From Paralithodes platypus (Eukaryota; Arthropoda; Malacostraca; Decapoda; Lithodidae): a stretch of 64,000 nucleotides of DNA. The stretch is from positions 41,764,652 through 41,828,651 of the forward strand of contig CM064518.1 in NCBI GenBank assembly GCA_032716605.1, in the 5' to 3' direction. The notes under the pieces were generated by a model. The model searched no databases, had not been told where the DNA came from, and was given only the letters and a program-made list of their open reading frames with translations. Within the stretch, counting starts at the first letter, position 1. Each line of letters opens with the position of its first letter. The translations under genes and the position numbers were made by a program. Shown one piece after another: positions 54,625 to 64,000 of this stretch.

Positions 54625-54984
54625 TTAGGGTAAACAGACCGTTTTTCTGGACCCCCTTCTCCCTAATGTTTAGCCCCACTAGTTCTGAGATTTTAAGACG
54701 TTGGATCCATTAGTTCGGGGATTTTATGACCTTTTTACCCCATTTCTTTGTCAATATTAAGTGTCGATTTTTTCCTGGCGAGCGAAAGCGAGCCTGCAAT
54801 TTTAGGAGGAATCGGCCTTTGGCCAGTACATTTTTTTCTACCGAAAAATGTACAAATTTATCTTGAACCCCCGGGGGGTCTAGGGGGTGTTTTTCTAAGC
54901 TTGATAGAGGTCTAGGGAAGAAACTAAATAAATATATGAATACATGAATTACTAGACCAAACAAACAACCACTGTCTCCTTAAC
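54625..54984 (+). mobile_element. Family A MITE, variant ends (B type)
   Basis: GTAAACAGACCGTTTTTCTGG at the left and AACAACCACTGTCTCCTTAA at the right replace the usual outer arms; the core GGCGAGCGAAAGCGAGCC and TTTCTACCGAAAAATGT is typical. A CCCCCGGGG insertion is near 54870. Confidence 0.82.
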
Positions 54985-54989
54985 AATCC

Positions 54990-55335
54990 ATATGGAGGCC
55001 TGGGACTCCCTTTGACTTGTACCCACGATGTAGAAGGGCCTCCTCCCTAATTCATAGGCCTAATAGGTATGTGATAAGAAGTTGCTGGAACTACTGTTTC
55101 ATTTATTTGGCTTCCCTCACTGTTTCTGTTTGTGTCTCAACTACACAGAGTAATCCAGCTAACTCTCACAAACACCTCCACCTCCTAATCATTGAACTAC
55201 ACTAAACAAGCACACCACACTTCTTTCCCGTAACAAAAAACAAGTTTAATATATCGACAGTCACTCTTTCAACTTTGGGGGAGACACTTGTTGCAGGCAG
55301 CTTTGCTTTTTGTCTCCTTCATACACATCGAAAAA
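54990..55335 (-). repeat. Family S dispersed repeat, longest copy
   Basis: It contains, in order, CATAGGCCTAATAGGTATGT, TTGCTGGAACTACTGTTTCA, CAGAGTAATCCAGCTAACTC, CAAGCACACCACACTTCTTT, TCTTTCAACTTTGGGGGAGA and GCAGGCAGCTTTGCTTTTTG, which is the inverse of the 9771-10150 copy without its AT tract. Confidence 0.78.
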
Positions 55336-55431
55336 AATCCCTTCCTAGCCTTCACCAGGTACAGTCAAGCGCATTAATAACGACGGACCCATTTGAAACA
55401 GAATCAAAAGCAAACGAGACAATACAATGCT

Positions 55432-55803
55432 TTAACGGGAGGCAGACCGTTTTTTCTGGACCCCCTTCTCCTTAATGTTCAGCCCCACTAGTTTTGAGAT
55501 CATACGACGTTCGGCCCATTAGTTTGGCGATTTTAACACCTTTCGCCCCATTTCGTTGTCAAATTTAAGCCCTTTCGTGCCATTTAGGTGTCGATTATTT
55601 CCTGGCGAGCGATAGCGAGCCTGCAATTATAAGAGGAATCAGCCTTCGGCTGGGACATTTTTCAACCAAAAAATGTACAAATTTATCTTGAAGGGGGGTC
55701 TAGGGGGTGTTTTTCTAAGCTTAATGGAGGTCTAGGGAGGAAACTAAAAAAATATATGAATACATGAATTAATAGACCAAACAAACGGCCAGTCTCCCCT
55801 TAA
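55432..55803 (+). mobile_element. Family A MITE, variant ends (B type)
   Basis: TTAACGGGAGGCAGACCGTT at the left and ACGGCCAGTCTCCCCTTAA at the right. Core: GGCGAGCGATAGCGAGCC, CAGCCTTCGGCTGG and CATTTTTCAACCAAAAAATG. The copy lies only 450 bp from another B-type copy in the same orientation. Confidence 0.9.
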
Positions 55804-55925
55804 TATATCTCAGACGCTTCAGAAATTGGCTCTAATGTGTCAAAGATTCGAATTGGTGCAACTTCATAATTATATGCTTAGGGCTGCACCTTAATTATAA
55901 TGATAAAACCAAAAGAGAGCAAACA

Positions 55926-56340
55926 CTATAGTCCGTTCATTCTAGGTTGGGCAGGAATCGTAACCCCTAACCTCTCATAACTCAAAAAGGACTAGAGTAA
56001 CCGAGCTAATACTTCTGCCAAATAAGAAGACTAGGCTAGGAGAGGCGTGTATACTGTAAATTGACAGCTCATTTGCTCTAGCCCTTTTGGAGTTTAAGAT
56101 TAGGCTAGGAAATATGTGTGTACATAGACGGCTCATTTGCTCTAGCCCTTTTGGAGTTTAAGATTAGGCTAGGAAATATGTGTGTACATAGACGGCTCAT
56201 TTGCTCTAGCCCTTTTGGAGTTTATGATTAGGCTAGGAAATATGTGTGTACATAGACGGCTCATTTGCTCTAGCCCTTTTGGAGTTACAGAAGTTAGAGG
56301 TTACGCTTTCTGCCCAGCCTAGAATGAACGGACTAGAGTG
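55926..56340 (+). mobile_element. Family F element with internal 64-bp tandem expansion
   Basis: Outer arms: CCGTTCATTCTAGGTTGGGC and GCCCAGCCTAGAATGAACGG, an exact 20-bp inverted repeat. Inside, a block containing GATTAGGCTAGGAAATATGT and CTCATTTGCTCTAGCCCTTT is repeated three times at exactly 64-bp steps (56099, 56163, 56227), after one 68-bp variant. Confidence 0.9.
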
Positions 56341-56391
56341 GGTGGCATCGATATGCTATACAGGGGATAACACTCTTCGTAATGACGGTCT

Positions 56392-56607
56392 TCGGTTCAC
56401 ATAGCGTACTATCCCCTTCTTCCTTTTATATGTCTAGGTATATTTAGCCGATTTTGTGCAGCTTAAGAAGGAGCTGTGGTAGTAAAAAGGGTTAATTAAG
56501 ATAATTCTAACCCTGTTAATTGCTGGAGGTCCTTTTAAAACTGAATGTAATCGTCGAATAGTAGCCAGAATAAAGTTAAAAGACGTAGACGGTACAGAAG
56601 GGGTTAA
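56392..56607. mobile_element. Family P element
   Basis: The right arm GACGGTACAGAAGGGGTTAA is clear; the left arm is eroded (CTATCCCCTTCTTCC). CAGCTTAAGAAGGAGCTGTG and AATCGTCGAATAGTAGCCAG match the family. Confidence 0.8.
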
Positions 56608-56840
56608 GTAACACCATAGTTTCGTAAAGGTCGCAACGTTTCGAACAAAGGCTTCAAGGTTCCACAAAAAATGTCTATGGATTTTAGGAACCTCTTGGTG
56701 AAGTATGTTTGCTTGAGTTTTGGTGCCGCTCTGCCGACTGGATAATGAAGTGTATACAGTGGAGTCGCCGAGGTAGTAAGTGTGTTTGCCTCATAATTAG
56801 TAGATACACAACACATATAGTACGTGTGTTCGCCTCATAT
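56608..56840. other. Unannotated DNA
   Basis: Nothing supported. Confidence 0.4.
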
Positions 56841-57110
56841 TTAGAAGAAAACGTAGAAAAAAGCGATGCGTGTGGGGAAGGAAGGGAGAAGGGAAAGAAG
56901 AGAAGAGACAAGGAGATAAATTGAAAACAAAGGAGAAATAGGAAGTAAGAGAAATGAGATAATAAATAACTAGTAGAGAAAGTCGAAAGAAAAGATGAAT
57001 GCGTGTGGGGAAGGAAGGGAGACAGAAGAGAAGAGATAAGGTGAGAATATTGAACAAAAGGAGAAACAGGAGGTAAGAGAAAGGAGAAAAACTAATTACA
57101 AATGACAAGA
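56841..57110. repeat. Polypurine duplication spaced by 134 bp
   Basis: GCGTGTGGGGAAGGAAGGGA occurs at about 56867 and 57001, each followed by similar GAAGAGAAGAGA and AAAGGAGAAA blocks. Confidence 0.8.
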
Positions 57111-57689
57111 AGATTAACAGGCATAAAGAAAACGAAGGTAAATATATGAAGGCGATGAAACAAGATACTAATTATACATATATATCAAGGAAAACAAATA
57201 AACAAAAGGTAAGCAAAATGGTTCAGCAGACTAAACAAGGAGAAGGTATTGCCTCATAACAATTTCGTAATCAAATCTCCAGTTCAATGTACGGCGAGGC
57301 AGTCTTGTATAATCCCATGATGATATAATTATCTTGGTGACCGTCAACTATATACTATGACGACAAGATGGTGAAGGTGACTCAATCATGCATATTTTCC
57401 AGCCAACAGTCACTACCATCTAATTTAACTTTGCCTAACGATATTGGTTGAGTTTGCTTTTGGGTGAGAGTTACTGGTTTATATGGTCTATTGGTTGATT
57501 TGTCTGGTGACTAAATAGGACGAGGCTAAACAAGGAATGCTAGAAGGGAACTTGACAAGACAGGGCAGACCAGAACTGGGTAAGAAATTATATCTGTTTC
57601 TATTTCTCCATGACCACAGGACATTGAACAATAGAAATACACAAAGTAGCTATGGTCAGGCTAAGGTAGAGTAGGGTTAAGTAGAGAAG
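57111..57689. other. Unannotated DNA
   Basis: Nothing supported. Confidence 0.4.
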
Positions 57690-57900
57690 AACATAAGCAA
57701 ATGGGAGTCTGCAGAAGGCCGATTGGGTAACACAAGGTAGATCCCTGTCACACTCAGCCCATTACGTCCATATGCCTATCTAAATTTGTCTTGAAGCTCT
57801 CTATCGTTCTTGACCCTATTATAGCACTCGGTAGTCTATTCCACACATCTACAACTCTGTTATCAAGCCAGTGTTTACCTATTATTATCTGAAACTAAAT
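57690..57900. repeat. Possible remnant of a dispersed repeat
   Basis: Sequence such as GTCTGCAGAAGGCCGATTGG and GTAGTCTATTCCACACATCT looks familiar as an old interspersed repeat of invertebrate genomes, but no second copy is present here to prove it. Confidence 0.3.
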
Positions 57901-57943
57901 TAATATAACCTAGATTATTATGGATGAGCAGGAAAGGAAGAGT

Positions 57944-58093
57944 AAGGCCAGCATCACACGAATTATGTTACCTAAATTCATCTACCATCGGTCTGGTTTC
58001 CGAAACCAATGCAAAAGATCCCAGAAATGTTGCCGGAAAAATGCTGACCATTGCAAATTGACAATAAATGCTCCCTTTGTGATGCAGCCATAA
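57944..58093 (+). mobile_element. Family H MITE, small copy with TAA duplication
   Basis: TAA-GGCCAGCATCACACGAA at the left and TTGTGATGCAGCCA-TAA at the right: imperfect TIRs flanked by an exact TAA duplication. 150 bp, no ORF. Confidence 0.65.
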
Positions 58094-58139
58094 GTGACGA
58101 ACAAAACAGGATAGAAAAAGTATAGTTGGATACAATATA

Positions 58140-59060
58140 GCACGATAGGGGAGTAGCAGCCAAGGTAAAATAGCGCAGGGCAAGGTAAGGACAGCTCCAG
58201 GATAAACATAAAAGTGCAGGACGAAGGAAAAGCTGAGAGGGGGAAACAGAGAGAGAAGAAAAAATAATCGAATCGAAAAAGAGAAACGTGCAATGAGGGA
58301 CCAGGAGAAAAAAGGTTAACAAAATAGAGAGATAGCAAACAACAGAAAGAAGGGTTGTGGAAGGGAATAGGAAGGCCTGTAAATAGACCAGTTTACTAGA
58401 AGGAAGTGAAGCAGCGAGGAGGGAGAAAAACAGGACGAGTAGGTAAAAGATGTAAGAGGAGGTTAAATGATTGAACAGAAGAGGAATAAGTGGAAATGAT
58501 AGGCAAAGAGTGTAAATGAGCAGAGAGATAAAGTAAAGGCAACGGGAATAGTGTATGAGGAAAATGGTAGAGTTAATGGGGTAAGGGGAAAGTTAGATAA
58601 AGGAAAGGGACAGCATAATGGGTGCACGTAAGGGAAGTAGGAAAGAGGAGGGGAAGAGAAAAGAGATAAAAGATGGGTAGAGAGACAAAAAAGTAACAAA
58701 GCAGAGGACAGTGGAGTTGGGAGAAAACGAAAGATGGAATGGTAGAAGGAAGAGAGTAGTGCAAAAAGGGGAAATAGGCTAGAATTAAAGGGATAGGGGG
58801 ACAGGAAAAGGGGAGGGGGGGGGTTACATATTCATCACAGGCGGCCGAGTTCCACACGGTGTAGGATGAAAGGGCGAACTCGGAACAAGGGGCCGAAATC
58901 AACATGGGGGCGAAATCAACATGGAAACGAGATGCGAGGGAGAGGGAAAGATTGAAAAGAAGAGAGAGAGAGAGAGAGAGAGAGATACAGAAAAATGTAA
59001 GACAGACAGACGAGAAAAAGAAAGATAACGAGAGAGGGGGAACTAGGAAGGAAACAAAAC
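58140..59060. repeat. Polypurine-rich region (GGAAAAG/GAGAGA)
   Basis: The plus strand is strongly A/G biased for about 0.9 kb, including a GA run at 58962-58984. The minus-strand frames of up to 282 codons (Leu/Ser/Phe/Pro rich) derive from this bias plus the adjacent microsatellite. Confidence 0.7.
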
Positions 59061-59311
59061 AAAACAGAAAGCATGATTGCCCCGTAGATATCTCCAACCT
59101 TCCGTGTATTTGTGTTTGGAAGGGGGAGAGCTTGCATGCAATCATCCATAAAATTACTTGTGAAGTCTCTGAATAAACAGTAAATAGCACAGCGATCAAA
59201 GCAAAACAAGCTAAATTTGATACATTTGGGAGTTTAATTAAGGGAAGCTGGAAATAAGAAAATGCATAAAAGCAGATATATGTATACATGGTAATAATTG
59301 TAATAAAAAAT

Positions 59312-59315
<4 letters not shown>
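59061..59315. other. Unannotated DNA
   Basis: Nothing supported. Confidence 0.4.
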
Positions 59316-59403
<88 letters not shown>

Positions 59404-59422
59404 GCACACACACACACACACA
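59316..59422. repeat. Compound (CA)n-(TA)n-(CA)n microsatellite
   Basis: A TA run is flanked on both sides by CA runs, directly upstream of LINE-A copy 2. Confidence 0.97.
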
Positions 59423-59445
59423 CATATACACGTTTGTGTTTTCGG

Positions 59446-59988
59446 GTGAAATTTGTAGAGCTACGACGCAAAGCCAAAAAGTTAATTAAGCAAAGTAAAA
59501 AGACCCTGGAGTTACAAGTTGCGAATCAAAGTAAAACAAACCCGAAAGAATTCTATAGTTATATCAGAAAGAAAAAAGTAGTTACTTCAACTGTTGGACC
59601 GTTAGTCGATGAAAATGGAGAATACACCAAAGACGAAGTACAAATGAGTAATGCCCTCAATACCTTCTTTGCATCAGTTTTTACAACCGAAGACCTCAGT
59701 GATATCCCTACACCATCGCTGATTCAGATTGATAATTCAGATGTTCTAAGCAATATCACCGTTACAGAGAGAGAAGTATTGAATTGTTTAGATAAAGTCA
59801 AGGTAAATAAAACGCCTGGACCTGATACAATCTCGCCTAGAGTTCTAAAGGAAGCAAAGGATGAGCTCTCCAAACCACTGACATTGCTATTCAATGAATC
59901 CTTGCAGTCTGGGACTATGCCTGATCAGTGGAAGCTAGCCAACGTAACACCGATATTCAAAAAAAGGCAGCAAATCCCTACCCAGTAA
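59446..59988 (+). pseudogene. LINE-A copy 2 ORF2, upstream fragment
   Basis: The frame starts in the Lys-rich linker (FVELRRKAKKLIKQSKKTLE), continues through FYSYIRKKKVVTSTVGPLVD without the frameshift of copy 1, and reaches RT block TPGPDTISPRVLKEA and SLQSGTMPDQWKLANVTPIF. It breaks at an A-run (59959-59965, seven A against six in copy 1). A second extra A at 60110-60116 completes the shift into the frame of the downstream fragment. Confidence 0.9.
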
Positions 59989-60281
59989 CTATCGTCCAAT
60001 TAGCTTAACCTCAATTGTATGTAAAATGCTAGAAACGGTCATAAGAGACAGACTCGTAAATCACTTAGAGGCAAATAACTTACTTAAAGATACTCAACAC
60101 GGCTTTCGTAAAAAAACGTACCTGTTTAACAAACCTCTTCGACTTCTTCCACGATATCCTCAACCTCTACGATGAGAGTAAAGCTGTAGATATTATATAC
60201 CTTGATTTTCAAAAGGCCTTTGACAAAGTTCCCCACAAACGTTTACTGCTAAAACTAAAAGCGCATGGAATACAAGACGGT

Positions 60282-61289
60282 GTGTTGAAATGGATAGAAA
60301 ATTGGCTCAGCGACAGAAAGCAAAGAGTAGTCATAAACGGTAAGGCATCTAAATGGACCAATGTAAGTATCGGGGTACCCCAGGGATCGGTACTAGGACC
60401 AATTCTCTTTCTAATTTACATCAACGACATAGATGAGGGTCTCACCTGTACAATCTCAAAATTTGCTGACGATACAAAAATTGCAAATAGCGTACTCTCA
60501 AAAGAACAAGTTGACGATATGCAACACAATCTAGATAAATTGTCATGTTGGGCCCAAATTTGGCAAATGAGTTTCAATGCGGATAAATGTAAAGTACTAC
60601 ATATCGGATACCTAAATGAGAAAGCAAACTATTCGATGAATGGCACTCAGCTTAAGAATGTAAACAGAGAAACCGATCTGGGAGTAACAATATCGAGTAA
60701 CCTAAAACCGAGTCAACAATGTTCAGAAGTTGTTAAGAAGGCAAACAAAATAATTGGCTTTATAGGCAGGTCATTTGAGCATAAATCCAAAGAAGTTATC
60801 CTAACCCTTTACAATTCCTTAGTCCGCCCTCTTCTGGAATACTGCGTTCAATCCTGGTGCCCTTATTACCAAAAAGATGTAAACAAGCTAGAACGAATTC
60901 AACGTAGAGTTACCAAAATGATACCTAGCCTAAAGAACAAACCATACGAAGAGCGTCTTATAGAATTAAATCTATTTCCTTTAACCCAGCGCAGATTAAG
61001 AGGTGACTTAATTCAAGTGTTCAAAATCATCAAAGGCATCGACAATATGAACTGTAGTAAGTACTTCACTATCGACCAATCTAATTACACGCGGAGAAAC
61101 GGTTGCAAAATTATTGGTAAATCTTTTAACTCACACGAATCTAAGAATTTCTTCTTCAATCGAGTTGTCAACTTGTGGAATGGGCTTCCCCGAGACGTTA
61201 TAGACTGCAGCACCGTTGATTCATTTAAACTCCGCTTAGACAAATATCTCGCATCAAACCCGCGACTGACTGCGTTTGTAAATGAATAA
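60282..61289 (+). pseudogene. LINE-A copy 2 ORF2, intact downstream half (335 codons)
   Basis: This uninterrupted frame covers RT motifs GVPQGSVLGPILFLIYINDI, the catalytic FADD (60462-60473), SFNADKCKVLHIGYLN, then KANKIIGFIGRSFEHKSKEV, LEYCVQSWCPYYQKDVNKLE, ERIQRRVTKMIPSLKNKPYE and the end LWNGLPRDVIDCS...LTAFVNE. This order (palm, thumb, conserved C-terminal tail) is characteristic of CR1-type LINEs. The ATG at 60282 is internal; the true start lies far upstream, so the frame is part of a broken ORF2. The lack of stops over 1 kb suggests recent insertion. Confidence 0.93.
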
Positions 61290-61520
61290 CTTTATGTTAT
61301 CCCCCTCTCAGTTACTAACCCATTTGTCCCCTACTAACTTCCTAATCCTGCCACGGACATTAGTTCCAGGGCAGTAGTTCCCTTTCCAATGTTCCCTTAC
61401 CAACTCTAAACCACTGTTTGGACACTTGATCCTCAGTGTTTTGGAGGACAAGCAGCCTAGAAGGGTCACTAGATCTGTTGTTGCTTGATTTCCTTTGTAC
61501 TCCTTTGTACTCCCTTTGTA
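61290..61520 (+). other. LINE-A 3' UTR and terminal repeats
   Basis: It parallels 43402-43614 with a few indels, including TATGTTATCC near the stop and CCACGGACATTAGTTCC in place of the perfect hairpin. It ends in short CCTTTGTACT repeats, as in other CR1-group elements whose 3' ends carry short tandem repeats. Confidence 0.85.
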
Positions 61521-62237
61521 TAGTGCTTCTCAACGCATACATAATTTTAAAAATAATAATAAATAGCTAAACAGCTATATGAATGTATTAGTAGGTCCTA
61601 AATACAGTAATGCAACTCTCTGCCTTAAACTGTGGGCATATAGTAGTTGTGACTCTTTAGTTGAAAGGTCCTAACTTATGTACATGTTCTAGTAACCTGT
61701 TCCCTTTAGGTTAGTCATCCCTCACAGGTCCTGGCACAGTTCCTACCTTGTCCTATTTCTCTACCAACCATTTAGGTGTATTCCAGGCCCTCTGTATTTC
61801 AGATTGTTTGTATGCATGTATATTGCAATTATACTATATACAGTATATATATATATATATATATATATACTGTATGTGTAAGGAATAATGTATAGAGATC
61901 ATATGTGTACATGCAACCCATACTTAAATTATGCAATATTCATATGCAGCAGCATGACTGAATGTCCGTATTAGTTATGGTAATATATATAATATATGAG
62001 TGGAATAGCTAAATTATCTGATCTCCAACATCATCTACTAACCCTCTAATACAGCCCCGTGTTCATCCAGACATTATGTAGTCCACTAAGTAAAAACCTA
62101 ATCCAGAACTGCCATCAACTTCTTGGAGTCATGGCGCACAAGATCCCACAAGCATAGTCCTTCTTAAGCTCTCGTCCTTTGTGTATGAGCCTCTAATTTA
62201 AATACTGATGCAGGCACAAAGAGAAGGCGAAAATGAC

Positions 62238-62240
<3 letters not shown>
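61521..62240. other. Unannotated DNA with (TA)n at 61846-61868
   Basis: Nothing else supported. Confidence 0.45.

Positions 62241-62294
<54 letters not shown>
62241..62294. repeat. (GA)n microsatellite
   Basis: This is an uninterrupted GA run of about 54 bp. Confidence 0.98.
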
Positions 62295-62302
<8 letters not shown>

Positions 62303-62764
62303 AAGGAGGAATAAAGTGATGAAGAAAGGAATTTACCATCATTATCATTATATCAAAAGATATATCATATACTGTATATATTATCTTGGATCCTTCCATT
62401 ATCTACATATAAAAAAACAATCGTGTCTCTTCTCACGACTGACATCTACAGTACAGTAAGCCAGAAGATTTGTCATAATATAAGCCTACTATTAGAAACA
62501 CGCTTAAAGCCAACCAAGACAGAGACAACTTAAGCCTGCTATGAGACAAGCTATGAATATTAACAGTAATATATAATGTTATGAGACACACATATTACGC
62601 TAATCAATTCAAATACACGAATAGCTAAACTTTGTTAAATATAATCTATTTTAACTATCTATCTATCTCTATCTATATACACACACAAGATAAAGAGAGA
62701 GATAAAAAACGAGAGAGAGTCCTACATAAAAAAATATATAAACAGAACTAATAGATAACCCCCC
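62295..62764. other. Unannotated DNA; short CTAT/AC/GA tracts at 62650-62720
   Basis: Nothing else supported. Confidence 0.45.
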
Positions 62765-62960
62765 GTGTGAAGCCCCCCGTGTTTTATGGGCGCTGCAGGT
62801 CATTGGTTCGGCCGACACACAGTAATTTTCTGCCTCCGTTATTACCCGGTTAATTAACTTCTACCCTGGGTGATTTTCAGGCTGTAATTATTGAGATAAA
62901 TTGGGGGCCTATTGATGTGGAGTTGTTTCTCGCACGCATCCTGGCTCTTCCTTTGTCTGG
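62765..62960. promoter_or_regulatory. Homeodomain-site-rich unique block (possible enhancer)
   Basis: TTTTATGGGCG (Abd-B-like TTTATGG), CACAGTAATTTTC, CCGGTTAATTAACT, GGCTGTAATTATTGAG and GGTCATTGGTT occur within 130 bp of balanced, non-repetitive DNA. The CCCG-TTAATTA context is shared with 30820-30990. Regulatory function is inferred only from motifs. Confidence 0.22.
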
Positions 62961-63269
62961 TTCTGGTTTGTTCACTCTTGCTCTGGGGCTTTTTTAATTT
63001 GTTTTTATTTTGATACATACGATGCTGGTCAAAGTGAAAACAAATCTATTCTATATACTCAGGCCCAATCCCCACTTTTCCTATTTGTTTCCCCTTTTTT
63101 CCTTTGTTTTCTTTTTTTGGGGGGTGGCCGACTCAAGACAGAGCCAGACTAGGGACAACACAACAGAAAACAATGAACACACAAAAACAAAATACTTTCA
63201 CTTGGTCAAAGTGAAAACAAAATACGTATCACTATCTAAAGACCAGCTATTTTCTATCTTGCTCACTGA

Positions 63270-63650
63270 CTATAACTCTTAATCTCTCTCTCTCTCTCTA
63301 TTTCGCTGCCTCGTTCACACATTCTTGCTCACAACCTCTCTCTCTCTATTTTACTCTCTCTCTGGGTGGCTCAATCTTGTTTTCAACATCTATCTTGCTC
63401 TAAGTCTCAATTTTACTCATCCATTCTTGCTCGTCTCTATCTTGCGCTGTCTCGCTCAACCAATCTTCCTCACAATATTGTTCTTTTTCTTCCTCTCAGT
63501 CTCTCTTTATCTTGCTCTTGTCTTCCTCATGCACTCTTGTTCCGTCCCGTTCACTTTCTCACGCTCTATATCGATCACTTATTATATATTCTTATTAAGC
63601 TTGGTTCAGGCAATCGTGCTCTGCCTCGTTCAATCACTCATACTTCTCAT
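63270..63650. repeat. Degenerate CT-rich (TCTTGCTC)-type sequence
   Basis: TCTATCTTGCTC, ATTCTTGCTCAC and CAATCTTGTT recur loosely for about 380 bp. Leu/Ser/Phe-rich frames here are compositional. Confidence 0.6.
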
Positions 63651-63653
63651 TCC

Positions 63654-63868
63654 CATTCGTGTTTACTGTACCTTGTTCTAACTGTCTGTATCTTAACATT
63701 CGTGTTTACTGTACCTTGTTCTAACTGTCTGTATCTTAACATTCGTGTTTACTGTACCTTGTTCTAACTGTCTGTATCTTAACATTCGTGTTTACTGTAC
63801 CTTGTTCTAACTGTCTGTATCTTAACATTCGTGTTTACTGTACCTTGTTCTAACTGTCTGTATCTTAA
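63654..63868. repeat. 43-bp minisatellite, exactly five identical copies
   Basis: The unit begins CATTCGTGTTTACTGTACCT and ends CTAACTGTCTGTATCTTAA. Five copies of 43 bp fill 215 bp with no difference that I can find. Confidence 0.97.
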
Positions 63869-64000
63869 CATTTAAGCGCAACGTTTCTAGCATTTACTTG
63901 TCCATTTAGTTTTCCATACACTTTTTCTCACACGATAAGACACAGCGTCCACATGGAAGTAATAACAAATAAATAACAACAATTAAAATAAATTAAACAG

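Larger units (their letters stand above)
59445..61520 (+). mobile_element. LINE-A copy 2: 5'-truncated CR1-like non-LTR retrotransposon
   Basis: It begins at the position equal to 41553 of copy 1 and ends with CCTTTGTACT CCTTTGTACT and a partial third unit (61492-61520). Compared with copy 1 it keeps a longer 3' terminal repeat but a decayed 3' UTR hairpin. The 5' truncation point falls right after a CA/TA microsatellite. Confidence 0.93.

Noticed and set aside
58573..59421. 282-codon minus-strand ORF
   Set aside because: It spans a CA/TA microsatellite, a GA tract and polypurine DNA; Leu/Ser/Phe/Pro content reflects pyrimidine bias, and no domain is seen.
60282..60284. ATG as the real start of an RT protein
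   Set aside because: It is an internal Met in the RT domain; RT motifs continue upstream in other frames because of single-base insertions.

Overview
This 64 kb window is AT-rich eukaryotic nuclear DNA dominated by repeats. No complete single-copy protein-coding gene can be supported. Long pure dinucleotide and tetranucleotide microsatellites, many small foldback/TIR elements, 5'-truncated non-LTR retrotransposons and degenerate TTAGG-type tracts (the arthropod telomere motif) point to an arthropod. A decapod crustacean is my best guess. This is inference; no gene here fixes the taxon.

Layout. (1) 1-9.8 kb: microsatellites, a 14-copy 37-bp minisatellite, a cluster of TTAA-flanked MITEs (family A, plus long-palindrome subfamily C), two copies of a second TTAA family (family P), and a broken LINE 3' end (LINE-B, 8.0-8.7 kb). 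(2) 9.8-19.6 kb: family S and F repeats, 145-bp, 295-bp and 405-bp-spaced duplications, pyrimidine minisatellites, a cysteine-rich minus-strand ORF with a Kazal-like motif (17.1-17.4 kb), a 125-bp (GT)n tract and a G-rich decayed minisatellite. (3) 19.6-34 kb: MITEs of families A, C, P, F and H, a 1.3-kb decayed array of ~17-bp units (21.4-22.7 kb), a second LINE-B end (28.8-29.4 kb), a mariner-like palindrome, and a G-rich minisatellite field interrupted by a 520-bp retroposon with a 14-bp target-site duplication (33.3-33.9 kb). (4) 34-41 kb: more MITEs and the best exon candidate of the window (38317-38462, minus), whose splice donor lies directly against a MITE. (5) 41.1-43.6 kb and 59.4-61.5 kb: two closely related 5'-truncated CR1-like LINEs (LINE-A) with recognisable reverse transcriptase motifs, broken only by single-base frameshifts. 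(6) 44-59 kb: MITEs, TTAGG-like tracts, a tRNA-derived SINE head, polypurine tracts. (7) 61.5-64 kb: microsatellites, a homeodomain-site-rich unique block and an exact 5 x 43-bp array.

How the parts relate: LINE-A and LINE-B could have supplied reverse transcriptase in trans to the SINE and retroposon, but no intact copy is present here. The TTAA-flanked families A, C and P carry no ORF and would need a transposase from elsewhere; the TTAA target suggests a piggyBac-type enzyme. Short GC-rich islands with good splice signals, mostly on the minus strand, may be exons of one or more genes with very large introns. The window looks like intron or intergenic DNA of a large repeat-rich genome. I found no defence, toxin, CRISPR or operon-like system. 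The most unusual features are the three-module palindromic core shared by about 20 MITEs and the pattern of MITEs, LINEs and retroposons inserted inside tandem arrays.
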